Assembly (NCBI GenBank): GCA_963204915.1
Contig: CAUJHS010000060.1
Location: forward strand, 124,001-188,000
Direction of reading: 5' to 3'
Source: Planctomycetota bacterium
Lineage (GTDB): Bacteria > Planctomycetota > Planctomycetia > Pirellulales > Pirellulaceae
Length of the DNA stretch: 64,000 bases
This document shows positions 17,824 to 27,186 of this stretch, one piece after another. Within the stretch, counting starts at the first letter, position 1, and each line of letters starts with the position of its first letter. Below the pieces are notes generated by a model, which was not told the DNA's origin, searched no databases, and saw only the letters and a program-made list of their open reading frames with translations. Made by a program: the position numbers and the translations under genes.

Positions 17824-18573
17824 TCAGGCTGAGAAACCGCCGTCGATCACCAGGGTATGACCGGTGATCCATGCCGCTTCGCTGCTACCCAGAAAAGCCA
17901 CTGCACGGGCGACATCTTCGGGTGTTCCAAAGCCGAGTGGATGAGCCGCTTCGAGGGCCGCAACTTGCTCTGGCTTCATCTTGTTGAACATGCGTTGGGA
18001 CATTTCCGTCTTAACGATTCCCGGCGCGACGGCGTTCACCCGGACTTTGCGACCCGCTAACTCCTTCGCAAGCGATTGCGTGAGCGAAATGAGCGCCGCC
18101 TTCGTTGCGCCGTAGACACTGAGCCCGGCGGAGCCAACAATGCCGGCAGCCGAGGAAATATTTACGATCGAAGAGCCGGCCTTCAAGAGACCAAGGCAAT
18201 TGCGAGTCATTTCGGCGACCGCGATGACATTCACGTCGAATAACTCGCGCACCGTTTGTTGTTTCACAAGTTGGAGCGGGGCCATCAACTCCCGACCGGC
18301 GGCGTTCACGAGCAGATGAATCGGCCCCAGTTGATCTCGAATTCGATCAACCATGGCCTGTATTTCATCGGCGTTCACCACATCGCAGGGCATCGCCAAG
18401 GCATTGCCCCCCTCTTGTGAAATCTTGGCTGCAAGGTCTTCGAGTTGATCGGCTCGACGCGCCACAAGAACCACGCGGCCTCCTCGTCGTGCAAGTTCCC
18501 GCGCCGTCGCCATGCCAATGCCGCCCGAGGCGCCGGTCACAACAATCGTTCGATCAGCGAATTGTCCCTGCAT
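17824..18573 (-). CDS. SDR-family 3-oxoacyl-ACP reductase (FabG-like)
   Basis: A 249-residue classical short-chain dehydrogenase. TGASGGIG is the NADP-binding motif, NAAG the structural motif, and Ser (NISSAAG), Tyr and Lys (YGATK) the catalytic residues. The C-terminus ITGHTLVIDGG is typical of FabG-type enzymes. It would reduce a 3-ketoacyl thioester to 3-hydroxyacyl. It is last in a three-gene minus-strand operon behind the carrier protein and KAS III gene; the ATG lies five bases past the KAS stop, and AAGGA is only two bases before it, so the overlapping TTG at 18591 is an alternative start. Confidence 0.88.
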   Translation of the reverse strand: MQGQFADRTIVVTGASGGIGMATARELARRGGRVVLVARRADQLEDLAAKISQEGGNALAMPCDVVNADEIQAMVDRIRDQLGPIHLLVNAAGRELMAPLQLVKQQTVRELFDVNVIAVAEMTRNCLGLLKAGSSIVNISSAAGIVGSAGLSVYGATKAALISLTQSLAKELAGRKVRVNAVAPGIVKTEMSQRMFNKMKPEQVAALEAAHPLGFGTPEDVARAVAFLGSSEAAWITGHTLVIDGGFSA

Positions 18574-18578
18574 CGTCC

Positions 18579-19595
18579 TTATGCGCTCCAAACGACATCA
18601 CAGGCGCCCCAGGAATATCCCACGCCAAAACCGGCCAACAGCAGTCGCTGTCCGGGTCGAATCTGGCCTTTGGCGACCGCACGCTGCAGGGCGATGGGGA
18701 TACTGGCCGAGACGGTGTTTCCCACATCGGCCAGGTCGATGATCATCCGGTCGGTAGGAATGTGACTGCGTCGCGCAAGTTCTTCGAGCATGTAACGATT
18801 GGCCTGATGGTAGACGAACCAATCGATATCATTGGCCGTGAAGCCCGTTTTCTTTAGCAACGCGTCCACCATTTTGGGAACCGCGCTAATAGCGAACGTG
18901 AAGATCGCAGGACCATCCATGAACAAATTTTCGCGGGAACGCACACAACCTGCGTTGTCGGTGTACTCTTGCGATGTCTCGCGGGAACAAGGAACGCGGG
19001 CAGCGCCGGCCGGCACGATCAGGTTTTGGGCGCCCGCGCCATCGCTGCCTAGTTCAAACTGCCCGATGCCGTCACCCTCCGTCGTATGACCAATCAAGGT
19101 CGCTGCCGCGCCATCGCCAAACAAAGCGCGTACGGTCCGATCTCGAGGGTGAATGAACTTGGTGTAAGTTTCCCCGGTGACGAGCAGTACGTTACGCGCT
19201 TCGCCCGATACGATAAACGCTTTGGCCATTTGCAGGCCGTAAACGTATCCGGAGCATCCCAGGTTAAAATCGAACGCCGCCACATGCTTGCCCAACCCAA
19301 GGCGTTGTTGCAATAGGCACGCCCCGGTAGGCAGGAAGTAATCGGGGCTTTGCGTGCAGAAGATCAAATAGTCGATTGATTCGGGGGGCACCAGCCCTCG
19401 GTCCAACAGTTTTTTGGCGGCCGCGTATCCTAGGTCACAGGAGGTTTCACTTGGTGCGGCGATATGCCGGGCCTTGATGCCCAACTTAGCGGTCAGTTGG
19501 TCCATCCGCCAATCAGGATTTTCTCGCTGTAAATCCTCATTGGTCTCGACGCGCTCGGGCAAATGATACTCAATGCCTAGGATTTTCGCAGGCAC
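18579..19595 (-). CDS. 3-oxoacyl-ACP synthase III-like enzyme (FabH family)
   Basis: A 338-residue thiolase-fold condensing enzyme. Cys114 (NLGCSGY), His263 (YHQAN) and Asn293 (VGNTVSAS) form the complete KAS III triad. FabH-type enzymes condense an acyl-CoA starter with malonyl-ACP. Start GTG 19595 is chosen because GGAGGG lies six bases upstream; TTG at 19601 is also in frame but too close to it. The dedicated carrier protein is encoded immediately before and a ketoreductase immediately after, so a short acetoacetyl-to-3-hydroxybutyryl route is plausible. Its place inside a glycan cluster argues against the housekeeping fabH. Confidence 0.9.
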   Translation of the reverse strand: MPAKILGIEYHLPERVETNEDLQRENPDWRMDQLTAKLGIKARHIAAPSETSCDLGYAAAKKLLDRGLVPPESIDYLIFCTQSPDYFLPTGACLLQQRLGLGKHVAAFDFNLGCSGYVYGLQMAKAFIVSGEARNVLLVTGETYTKFIHPRDRTVRALFGDGAAATLIGHTTEGDGIGQFELGSDGAGAQNLIVPAGAARVPCSRETSQEYTDNAGCVRSRENLFMDGPAIFTFAISAVPKMVDALLKKTGFTANDIDWFVYHQANRYMLEELARRSHIPTDRMIIDLADVGNTVSASIPIALQRAVAKGQIRPGQRLLLAGFGVGYSWGACDVVWSA

Positions 19596-19597
19596 TC

Positions 19598-19834
19598 TCA
19601 ACCCTCCAGGACATGTTGATGGCGCAACTGGTCAATCAATTCACGCAACGATCGAAACGTGCGCATGGCTTCGTCCTCGACCGACGCGCCAAGCCCTTCC
19701 ACGGTGGAAATTATGGAAAGATGGCCGATGGAATCCCATTCCTCGACGGTCTCGGGAGTGTCGTCGACCTTCAACGAATGGGGCGGCCGGCTCAGGGATC
19801 GACAAACGACATTCAAAAACTCGTCAACTTTCAT
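19598..19834 (-). CDS. Acyl carrier protein
   Basis: A 78-residue acidic helical protein. DSIGHL places Ser35 as the 4'-phosphopantetheine attachment site, in the normal position for ACPs (DSL/DSI). GGAG lies upstream of ATG 19834. It is first in the minus-strand trio with the KAS III and reductase genes, and its stop lies two bases before the KAS start. It would carry the acyl chain being built for the LpxD-like transferase. The housekeeping ACP would normally sit with fab genes, so this looks like a dedicated carrier. Confidence 0.87.
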   Translation of the reverse strand: MKVDEFLNVVCRSLSRPPHSLKVDDTPETVEEWDSIGHLSIISTVEGLGASVEDEAMRTFRSLRELIDQLRHQHVLEG

Positions 19835-20069
19835 TGTCGTTACTCCGTCAGGTTCGCGAATCACTTGACTCGGCGCGGGAGGATTCTAGCGACATGCAGC
19901 TTCCAACGCGAGAGCAATTCCGTCGATGCCGCGGCGGTCTCCCGTGGTTTGCCGGCAGTCACGTTCAGATCAAAATGCCCTTGGAACACGGTCCGCCCGC
20001 AGGTATCTTACCCCCGCCCTGGTTCGGGATTTCTTCTTTTTCGTGGCATGACTTAGGTGGTAACGTCCT

Positions 20070-21299
20070 GTGGCAATTTATGAACGTCCGTTACGTGTGC
20101 TGTATATCGCTCACTTGGGCGCTTCGGGCGGCGCCGCGCGCAGTCTTCAGCTTCTGATCAAGAGTTTACCGCGAGAAAGCGTAGAAGCCTTCGTGCTCTC
20201 GCCGCCGGGCCCTGCCGTCGAAGGTTTCCGGGAAGCCGGCGCCCAGGTTTTGACGATTCCGGCGATTTCCAACGTATGCAGCATTGTGGGCGCGCCGCTG
20301 CGAGGCATGCGAACGCTAACGTTGCTCCGCGAATGCTGGAGTTTGCGTTATGGGCGGACAATTCGCCGGGCGATTGAAGAAGTTCAACCCGATCTTGTTC
20401 ACTTGAACGAGCGCGGAATGTATCAAGCGGCTCACATTGCGTGGCGAGCCGGAGCGCCCGTCGTCATGCACGCACGCTCGGTGGCCGATCATAGCAACCC
20501 CTTGGTTGAAGCTTTGGCGGGGCATTACGCCAAATGCGTCGATCGCTTCATCGCAATTGACGGATGCGTGGCCCAGTCCATGCAAAGTTTCTCCAACTGC
20601 GCTGTCATCTACAACCCACTGCCCGTTGAGACTGCGGCCCCGCGCCCAACGCAACAACGAAATGCCGTCCTAACCGTAGGGTTCCTCAGCGGGTTACTTC
20701 CGGCCAAAGGTATTTGGGACCTAATGGAGGCAGCGAAGATCCTGAAGCACCGGCGCGATATCGTGTTTCGAGTTTATGGCGGAAATCCGCGACCGAAAGA
20801 ATTCTACCGCACGTGGTTTGGCCGCGCGTGTTCGGTCGCAGGACTAACGCGAGACGTGGAAGGCGATGTGAACGCCTGGGTGCGTCAAGAAGGATTGGAG
20901 GCAACCGTACAACTTCTGGGGCATGTACGCGTCGATGCCACTCTTTTCCACCAATTGGATGTTCTTGCCTTCCCTGGTCATTCGGATGGCGTCCCCCGGA
21001 GCGTGTTTGAAGCAGGAGTTTTTGGCGTCCCTTCCGTCATCACGATGCGCGACGACGTGCAGGACATTGTTCAACAGGAAGTGACCGCTCTCATTACGCC
21101 TCCGCACGACCCGCCACGTTTTGCGCAAGCCCTGGTGCGCCTGGCCGAAGATGAATCGTTGCGGCGACGCTTAGGAGAAAACGCGCGGCGAAAGTACTTA
21201 ACACAGTTTGATCCCCAAGCGATCGGCCAACAGACGCTTCGCCTGTACCAGGAAGTGCTGCAACGTCCGACCAACAGGAGCGAGCGCCGCGCTGCGTAA
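20070..21299 (+). CDS. Glycosyltransferase family 4 (GT-B)
   Basis: A 409-residue retaining GT-B transferase. HLGASGGAARSLQLL is the usual N-terminal glycine-rich loop of GT4 enzymes, and the C-terminal domain has VGFLSGLLPAKGIWDLMEA and the donor-binding PGHSDGVPRSVFEAGVFGVPSV with the EX7E-like spacing of Glu residues. It should add a sugar to the lipid-linked repeat unit on the cytoplasmic face. GTG 20070 follows AGGTGG. It is divergent from the ACP operon; the 235 bases between them should hold both promoters, but I see no convincing hexamers. Confidence 0.88.
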   Translation: MAIYERPLRVLYIAHLGASGGAARSLQLLIKSLPRESVEAFVLSPPGPAVEGFREAGAQVLTIPAISNVCSIVGAPLRGMRTLTLLRECWSLRYGRTIRRAIEEVQPDLVHLNERGMYQAAHIAWRAGAPVVMHARSVADHSNPLVEALAGHYAKCVDRFIAIDGCVAQSMQSFSNCAVIYNPLPVETAAPRPTQQRNAVLTVGFLSGLLPAKGIWDLMEAAKILKHRRDIVFRVYGGNPRPKEFYRTWFGRACSVAGLTRDVEGDVNAWVRQEGLEATVQLLGHVRVDATLFHQLDVLAFPGHSDGVPRSVFEAGVFGVPSVITMRDDVQDIVQQEVTALITPPHDPPRFAQALVRLAEDESLRRRLGENARRKYLTQFDPQAIGQQTLRLYQEVLQRPTNRSERRAA

Positions 21300-21462
21300 G
21301 GCGGCAAGGCTGCTTCGCCCCTGCGAACCAAACCGGCGGGCCGGGTCGCGCACGGCAATCCCGGGGAAAGAAACTTCTGTTGTTCCAAGGCGGGGAATTC
21401 AGTATCTTTCCGCTCCCGCCGAAACCCGAATGGACGACGCACGTTACCCAAGGAGCAAGTGG

Positions 21463-22503
21463 ATGGGAATCTTCGCTGGCAAAACGCTGCTCATTACGGG
21501 TGGCACCGGAAGTTTCGGTAACGCCGTCCTTCGTCGGTTTCTGCAAACGGACATCGGCGAGATTCGCGTTTTCTCGCGCGACGAGAAAAAGCAAGAAGAC
21601 ATGCGAATCGCCTATGCTCATCCGAAGCTGAAGTTTTACATTGGCGACGTGCGCAATTTTTCCTCGGTCGCCGACGCAATGACAGGCGTCGACTATGTGT
21701 TTCACGCCGCGGCGCTCAAGCAAGTGCCGTCGTGCGAGTTTTATCCTTTGGAGGCGCTGCGGACCAACGCCCTGGGCGCCGAGAACGTGATGAACGCCGC
21801 CATGCAATGCGGCGTGGCCCGCGTTATCGTTCTGTCGACCGACAAGGCGGTCTATCCCGTCAATGCAATGGGCATTTCGAAGGCGATGATGGAGCGGCTA
21901 ATGGTCGCCAAGGCGAGAATCGGAGCCGAGCGCGGTACGGTTCTTTGCGGTACGCGCTACGGGAACGTTATGGCTTCGCGCGGCTCGGTCATCCCGCTGT
22001 TCCTGAGCCAGATTCAGGAAGGCAAACCGCTGACCGTGACCGACCCCAACATGACGCGATTCATGATGTCGATCGAAGATGCGGTGCACCTCGTTTTGTA
22101 CGCCTTCGAGCACGGGCAGCCCGGCGACATTTTCGTGCAAAAATCGCCTTCGGCCACGATTGGCTCAGTCGCGCATGCAATCAAGAAGCTCCTACACGCG
22201 GAAAATCCCATTCGTGTGATCGGCACTCGCCATGGGGAAAAACTGTTCGAGACGCTTCTGACTCGCGAGGAGTTCACCCGCGCCGACGACTTAGAGGGGT
22301 ACTTCCGTATCCCGGCCGACAACCGGGATCTGAATTACGCCTCGTACTTCACGCAAGGCGAAGTCAAAGTCTCGACGGCCGAGGACTACAACTCGCACAA
22401 CGTTCCCTTGTTGGACGTCGAGGGCATGGCGAAGCTCTTGCTGACGCTGGATTGCGTTCAAGAGGCGCTAGGATCGCGGCGAAGCCATCGTCTGGCGGCA
22501 TAG
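21463..22503 (+). CDS. capE: UDP-GlcNAc 4,6-dehydratase/5-epimerase, first UDP-L-FucNAc enzyme
   Basis: A 346-residue SDR of the CapE/WbjB/FnlA group. GGTGSFG binds NADP. STDKAVYPVNAMGISK carries the active site, with Met where classical SDRs have the catalytic Tyr, as is usual for this subgroup. It converts UDP-GlcNAc to UDP-2-acetamido-2,6-dideoxy-L-arabino-hex-4-ulose. AAGGAGC precedes ATG 21463; an upstream in-frame extension is rejected. capF and capG follow directly, giving the full UDP-N-acetyl-L-fucosamine pathway as in Staphylococcus capsule and Pseudomonas/E. coli O-antigens. The identification rests on order and motifs together. Confidence 0.93.
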   Translation: MGIFAGKTLLITGGTGSFGNAVLRRFLQTDIGEIRVFSRDEKKQEDMRIAYAHPKLKFYIGDVRNFSSVADAMTGVDYVFHAAALKQVPSCEFYPLEALRTNALGAENVMNAAMQCGVARVIVLSTDKAVYPVNAMGISKAMMERLMVAKARIGAERGTVLCGTRYGNVMASRGSVIPLFLSQIQEGKPLTVTDPNMTRFMMSIEDAVHLVLYAFEHGQPGDIFVQKSPSATIGSVAHAIKKLLHAENPIRVIGTRHGEKLFETLLTREEFTRADDLEGYFRIPADNRDLNYASYFTQGEVKVSTAEDYNSHNVPLLDVEGMAKLLLTLDCVQEALGSRRSHRLAA

Positions 22504-22583
22504 CTTGTTGTGGGCCAGCCGCCGCGTCGAGCCGGATAGGCGCGGTCGACCTCTCTCGACATATCACGGCAAGGAGCACAAAA

Positions 22584-23708
22584 GTGAAAACCGTTCTGGT
22601 CACCGGTTCGGCAGGATTCGTCGGAAGAAATCTCAAGGAAGCTCTACAACGGCAGCCAGAGATACGCATACTCACGCTCGACCGCCAAAGCAGCGATGCG
22701 CAATGGAGCGCGGCGTTGAACGAAGCGGACCTGATCTATCACCTGGCCGGAACTAACCGACCGAAATGCGAGGATGAGTTCTTGTCAGGCAACGCAGGCG
22801 TCACGCGCGAGCTGTGCGCAAAACTGACCGCGTGCGGCCGGCGACCGAAAATTGTATTTGCTTCATCAATCCAGGCTGCGTGCGATAACGCGTATGGCGC
22901 CAGTAAACGCGCCGCAGAAACAGCGCTGGAACAGTTCGCCGCCGCAACAGGCGCCGAAGCGGCGATCTATCGTCTCCCCAATCTTTTCGGCAAATGGTGC
23001 CGGCCCAACTACAACTCGGTCGTCGCCACGTTCTGCCACAATATCGCTCGCGACCTTCCAATTCAGGTATCCGACCCGGCTCGCGAGTTGGAGTTGCTCT
23101 ATATTGACGATGTCGTTGCCGCATTCATTCATGAATTGACGACCGGCCGGCCGGGCGTAATTTACCCGCAAATCACGGGATCGCACCGTGTGTCGCTGGG
23201 CGTGCTCGCCACGATGATCCAGTCGTTCCGCGACAGTCGGCGGACGCTGATGATGCCGGACTTGTCCGGAGGATTCGCCAAGAAGTTATATGCGGCGTAT
23301 GTTTCGTACTTGCCCGAGGACGGATTCGCCTATCCGCTCGAACAACGCACCGACAACCGAGGCTGCCTGGCGGAGTTTCTGAAGTCATCGCCTTTTGGGC
23401 AAGTGTTTGTTTCTCGTACCAAACCGGGCGTTACCCGCGGCGACCACTATCACCACACAAAGGCCGAACGGTTCCTCGTGCTGGAGGGGGACGCGATCAT
23501 TCGCTTTCGCCACATCGAACGCGACGCCGTGATCGAATATCCCATTTCGGGGCGTGATCTTAAGGTCGTTGATATCCCACCAGGCTACACGCATTCGATT
23601 GAGAATGTGGGGACTGGCGAAATGGTGGTGCTGTTTTGGGCCAGCGAAGTGTTTGATCCTCAACGTCCCGACACTTATTTCCTTCCCGTTCAACGCACGG
23701 CGGCGTAA
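22584..23708 (+). CDS. capF: UDP-2-acetamido-2,6-dideoxy-L-hexulose reductase/epimerase (CapF)
   Basis: A 374-residue two-domain enzyme. Residues 1-245 are an SDR domain (GSAGFVG, then YGASK as the catalytic Tyr and Lys) and residues 260-370 are a cupin. [13 protein letters not shown] contributes the metal-binding His residues of the cupin. In CapF the cupin epimerises C3 and the SDR domain reduces C4 to give UDP-2-acetamido-2,6-dideoxy-L-talose. The start is GTG 22584, seven bases after AAGGAG. The length is close to that of known CapF proteins (about 370). capG begins five bases after the stop. Confidence 0.93.
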   Translation: MKTVLVTGSAGFVGRNLKEALQRQPEIRILTLDRQSSDAQWSAALNEADLIYHLAGTNRPKCEDEFLSGNAGVTRELCAKLTACGRRPKIVFASSIQAACDNAYGASKRAAETALEQFAAATGAEAAIYRLPNLFGKWCRPNYNSVVATFCHNIARDLPIQVSDPARELELLYIDDVVAAFIHELTTGRPGVIYPQITGSHRVSLGVLATMIQSFRDSRRTLMMPDLSGGFAKKLYAAYVSYLPEDGFAYPLEQRTDNRGCLAEFLKSSPFGQVFVSRTKPGVTRGDHYHHTKAERFLVLEGDAIIRFRHIERDAVIEYPISGRDLKVVDIPPGYTHSIENVGTGEMVVLFWASEVFDPQRPDTYFLPVQRTAA

Positions 23709-23713
23709 TTCCG

Positions 23714-24838
23714 ATGAAGGTGACGACGATTCTAGGAACAAGGCCGGAGATCATCCGGCTCTCGCGGGTGATGGCGGCGCTCGACCAAGCCGTCTCGCAT
23801 ACGATTGTTCATACGGGCCAGAACTACGACTATGAGCTGAACCAGATTTTCTTCGACGATCTGGAGCTGCGCCGTCCCGATTTCTTTCTCGAAGCAGCAG
23901 GGAAGACGGCCGCAGAAACCATCGGCCTGATTATCGCCCGCGCCGATGACGTTCTCGCCAAGATCCAGCCCGACGCCGTCTTGCTGCTAGGAGACACCAA
24001 TAGTTGTCTTGCGGCGATTGCCGCCAAGCGGCGTAAGATTCCCATCTTTCACATGGAGGCGGGCAACCGCTGCTTTGACCAACGCGTGCCGGAGGAAATT
24101 AACCGCCGGATCGTCGATCATATCAGCGACATCAATCTGCCATACTCAAGCATTTCTCGTGAATACTTGCTGCGCGAAGGACTGCCGCCCGATCGAGTCA
24201 TCAAAACAGGCAGCCCGATGTTTGAAGTGCTGCACCATTATCTTCCCAAGATCCAAGCGTCACGCGTGCTGGAACGGCTTCAACTAACTCCACGCGGCTA
24301 TTTTGTCGTCAGCTCGCATCGAGAAGAGAACTTGGATTTCTCCGGCCAGTTCTCCAAGCTGGCGGCTCTGCTGAATGGATTGGCTGAGGAATACCAATTG
24401 CCGGTCATCGTTTCCACACATCCGCGCACGCGCAAAAAGATCGAAGCCGAACAAATCCAGGTCCATCCGAACGTTGCTTTGCTCAAGCCGCTGGCGTTGA
24501 CGGACTATGTGCACCTGCAACTTCACGCGCGAGCAACCCTATCCGACAGCGGCACGATCACCGAGGAGGCCTCGATTCTTAACTTTCCCGCACTCAACAT
24601 TCGCCAAGCGCACGAACGCCCCGAAGGCATGGAGGAAGGCGCCGTGATGATGGTGGGGCTGGAATGGGAGCGCATTCGCACCGCGCTAGGCGTTCTCGAC
24701 AGGCAAACCTTTGGCGAAACGCGCGATTTGAAATTGGTGCAAGACTATGCCGCCGAGAAAGTTTCCGAAAAAGTCGTGCGCATCATTCTTAGCTACACCG
24801 ATTACGTGAACCGGGTCGTTTGGAGCAAAGCGGCATAG
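23714..24838 (+). CDS. capG: UDP-L-PneNAc 2-epimerase producing UDP-L-FucNAc (CapG/FnlC)
   Basis: A 374-residue member of the UDP-GlcNAc 2-epimerase (WecB) family. [13 protein letters not shown] at the N-terminus, [10 protein letters not shown], and SHREENLD are characteristic, and [13 protein letters not shown] is the UDP-binding loop with the catalytic acidic residues. In this gene order it is the CapG/FnlC/WbjD enzyme that inverts C2 of UDP-2-acetamido-2,6-dideoxy-L-talose. It starts five bases after the capF stop and is followed by a WbuB-like transferase. Confidence 0.92.
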   Translation: MKVTTILGTRPEIIRLSRVMAALDQAVSHTIVHTGQNYDYELNQIFFDDLELRRPDFFLEAAGKTAAETIGLIIARADDVLAKIQPDAVLLLGDTNSCLAAIAAKRRKIPIFHMEAGNRCFDQRVPEEINRRIVDHISDINLPYSSISREYLLREGLPPDRVIKTGSPMFEVLHHYLPKIQASRVLERLQLTPRGYFVVSSHREENLDFSGQFSKLAALLNGLAEEYQLPVIVSTHPRTRKKIEAEQIQVHPNVALLKPLALTDYVHLQLHARATLSDSGTITEEASILNFPALNIRQAHERPEGMEEGAVMMVGLEWERIRTALGVLDRQTFGETRDLKLVQDYAAEKVSEKVVRIILSYTDYVNRVVWSKAA

Positions 24839-24871
24839 AAAGCCACAAAGCCTTTCTCACGGAACTCAACC

Positions 24872-26125
24872 TTGCGGATCCTCATCGTCAGTCAATACTT
24901 CTGGCCCGAGCCGTTTCGGATTAACGATCTGGCCCTCGGTCTTAAGGAACGAGGCCATGAGGTGACCGTATTAACCGGCGTTCCTAACTATCCTGAAGGA
25001 CGGATCTATCCCGGTTATGGATTGTTCTCGTCGAAGGATACGTACGCGGGCATTCCGATCATACGCGTCCCGCTGCTTCCACGAGGACGCTCCAAGGGAA
25101 TGCGACTGATCGCAAACTACATTTCCTTCTTCGTGATGGCCAGCGTTCTAGGCCTGTTGCGCACCCGAGGAAAGTTCGATGGTGTGTTCGCCTTCGAGCC
25201 GTCGCCGATTACCGTCGGCATTCCCGCAATCTTGCTCAAATGGCGGCATCGGGCGCCGCTGCTGTTTTGGGTGTTGGACCTATGGCCTGACACCTTAACC
25301 GCAACTGGCGCCGTACGCTCGCCGTGGGTTCTGCAACAAGTCGACCGTCTGGTGCGGTGGGTTTACAGGCACTCGGACCGCGTACTCACTCAGTCTCGCG
25401 GGTTTATTCCCTTTGTGCAAAACCAAGATGTTCCGCTAGAAAAGATTTGTTACTTCCCCAGCTGGGCGGAGGATGTCTTTCGTCCGGTGCAGCTACCTGC
25501 GGACGCGCCAGAACGCCAGGAAATGCCGCCGGGATTCCGGATCGTTTTTGCAGGAAACATCGGTGTAAGCCAGTCGTTCGGTACAATCCTCGACGCCGCC
25601 GAACGTACGCGTCATATTCCAGAAATCCAATGGGTCATTTTGGGCGATGGGCGCGAGCGCGCCTGGGTTCAACAGCAAGTTCAGTCGCGACGTCTTGAGC
25701 GGCACGTCACGCTCTTGGGACGTCGTCCGATGGAAACGATGCCGCGCTACTTTTCGCTCGCCGACGCATTACTGGTAACACTCAAACGCGAGCCGATCTT
25801 CGCCCTGACTATTCCGGCGAAAGTACAAGACTACCTGGCGTGCGGCAAACCGATTCTGGCTTCGCTGGACGGCGAGGGCGCAGCCATCATTCAAGAGTCA
25901 CAAGCCGGCTTAGTGAGCCCTTGCGAAGATGGGCGCGCCCTGGCCGAACACGCCATGCAGCTTTACCGAGCTGCCGCGGGCGAACGCGCAGAGATGGGGC
26001 GTCGCGCACGACGCTATTACGAAGAAAACTTCGAACGCCAACGTCTTCTTGACCGCCTTGAGGAGCAGTTTCGTGAAGTGGCCGGCGAAGGCGCCTCAAC
26101 GCGAGCGCCGCGTCGCGCCGCATGA
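24872..26125 (+). CDS. WbuB-like glycosyltransferase family 4, probable L-FucNAc transferase
   Basis: A 417-residue GT-B enzyme. ILIVSQYFWPEPFRINDLA is the hallmark start of the WbuB group, transferases usually encoded next to the UDP-L-FucNAc genes. LDLWPDTL and the C-terminal FAGNIGVSQSFGTILDAA and DALLVTLKREPIFALTIPAKVQDYLACGKPI complete the family pattern. It should add L-FucNAc to the first, lipid-linked sugar. The start is TTG 24872, with GGAA upstream. Assignment of donor is by neighbourhood and is inference. Confidence 0.88.
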   Translation: MRILIVSQYFWPEPFRINDLALGLKERGHEVTVLTGVPNYPEGRIYPGYGLFSSKDTYAGIPIIRVPLLPRGRSKGMRLIANYISFFVMASVLGLLRTRGKFDGVFAFEPSPITVGIPAILLKWRHRAPLLFWVLDLWPDTLTATGAVRSPWVLQQVDRLVRWVYRHSDRVLTQSRGFIPFVQNQDVPLEKICYFPSWAEDVFRPVQLPADAPERQEMPPGFRIVFAGNIGVSQSFGTILDAAERTRHIPEIQWVILGDGRERAWVQQQVQSRRLERHVTLLGRRPMETMPRYFSLADALLVTLKREPIFALTIPAKVQDYLACGKPILASLDGEGAAIIQESQAGLVSPCEDGRALAEHAMQLYRAAAGERAEMGRRARRYYEENFERQRLLDRLEEQFREVAGEGASTRAPRRAA

Positions 26126-26229
26126 CGTGAAGACGCGGTAACGACATGCAGGTTTCCTGAAGCAGCGAGAATCGCCGAAGGTTCATCACGCGGGATGCGC
26201 GAAACCGTTTCGCGCCGGAGATTAAAACG

Positions 26230-27186
26230 ATGGATCGTATTCTTGTCACGGGCGCTACGGGTTTTGTAGGGCGGCATCTTTGTCGAGAGTTGGTGCGCCG
26301 TTCGGCGCCGGTTGTGGCGGCCGTTCGCGCCAGTTCGCCAACGGATTGCTTGCCGTCTCAAGTGGTGCGCCACGTTGTTGGCGAAATCGGCCCTGATACC
26401 CCGTGGGATGCGAAGTGCTTTGAGCAGGTCGATACCGTCGTCCATTTGGCGGCGCGGGTTCACGTGCTTAAAGAACGAGCGGCCGATCCGGCGGCCGAAT
26501 TCTTCAAAACGAATGTCGCAGGAACCGAACGCCTGGCCCGCGCTGCGGCAGGTCGGGTGCGTCGCTTGGTATATGTAAGTTCCCTGCACGCCATGCGAAC
26601 AATCTCTAGCGAAGTTTTGACGGAGAAGAGTGTTTGTCAACCTGACAGCTCCTACGGTCAAAGCAAGCTCGATGCCGAGCAGCGTTTGAAGGCCATTGCC
26701 CGCGAGACGGGCTTGGAACTGGTCATCGTGCGTCCTCCGCCGGTTTATGGTCCCGGTGGAGTTGGCAATCTGCTCTCGCTTTTGCGCTGGGTGCGGCGTG
26801 GCTGGCCGCTTCCGCTCGGAGGGGTGCAGAACCAGCGAAGCTTGGTGTATGTCGACAACCTGGTTGATGCGCTCATCCGGGTGATTACGGCGCCGAACGC
26901 CGCCGATGACGTTTTTCTGGTAAGCGACGGAGAGAACGTCTCCATCTCGGAGTTGGTGCGACGAGCCGCGGCGGCGTTTCAACAGCCTGCACGGTTACTG
27001 CCGGCGCCAGCGTCGTTGATGCGGCTGGCCGGCCGCATTTCCGGGAAGCGGTCTTCCGTCGAACGTATGCTTGGCTCCCTGGCTGTCGATATTTCGCACC
27101 TTCGTCAAACACTGGCCTGGAGTCCGGTGTTCTCACTTGACGAATCACTCCGCAAGACCGCGTTGTGGCTGGAGCATAACCCATGA
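26230..27186 (+). CDS. NAD-dependent epimerase/reductase, WbpV-like
   Basis: A 318-residue extended SDR. VTGATGFVGRHL is the Rossmann motif, VYVSSLHAM the catalytic Ser region and YGQSK the Tyr-x3-Lys. Homologues beside PglC/WbpL-type transferases (WbpV and relatives) reduce the 4-keto sugar to UDP-D-QuiNAc or epimerise UDP-GlcNAc, supplying the initiating sugar. The next gene's ATG overlaps its stop (ATGA). GGAG precedes ATG 26230. No WbpM-type long 4,6-dehydratase is visible in the window, so its substrate source is unknown. Confidence 0.85.
   Translation: MDRILVTGATGFVGRHLCRELVRRSAPVVAAVRASSPTDCLPSQVVRHVVGEIGPDTPWDAKCFEQVDTVVHLAARVHVLKERAADPAAEFFKTNVAGTERLARAAAGRVRRLVYVSSLHAMRTISSEVLTEKSVCQPDSSYGQSKLDAEQRLKAIARETGLELVIVRPPPVYGPGGVGNLLSLLRWVRRGWPLPLGGVQNQRSLVYVDNLVDALIRVITAPNAADDVFLVSDGENVSISELVRRAAAAFQQPARLLPAPASLMRLAGRISGKRSSVERMLGSLAVDISHLRQTLAWSPVFSLDESLRKTALWLEHNP

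Noticed and set aside
21732-22583. A 658-codon open frame whose first 284 codons precede capF
   Set aside because: These codons overlap capE in another frame and read as low-quality Arg-rich sequence. The family start and ribosome site place the gene at 22584.
26017-26982. A 321-codon antisense frame over the WbuB-like and WbpV-like genes
   Set aside because: Shadow of well-supported genes on the other strand, with no recognisable motifs.
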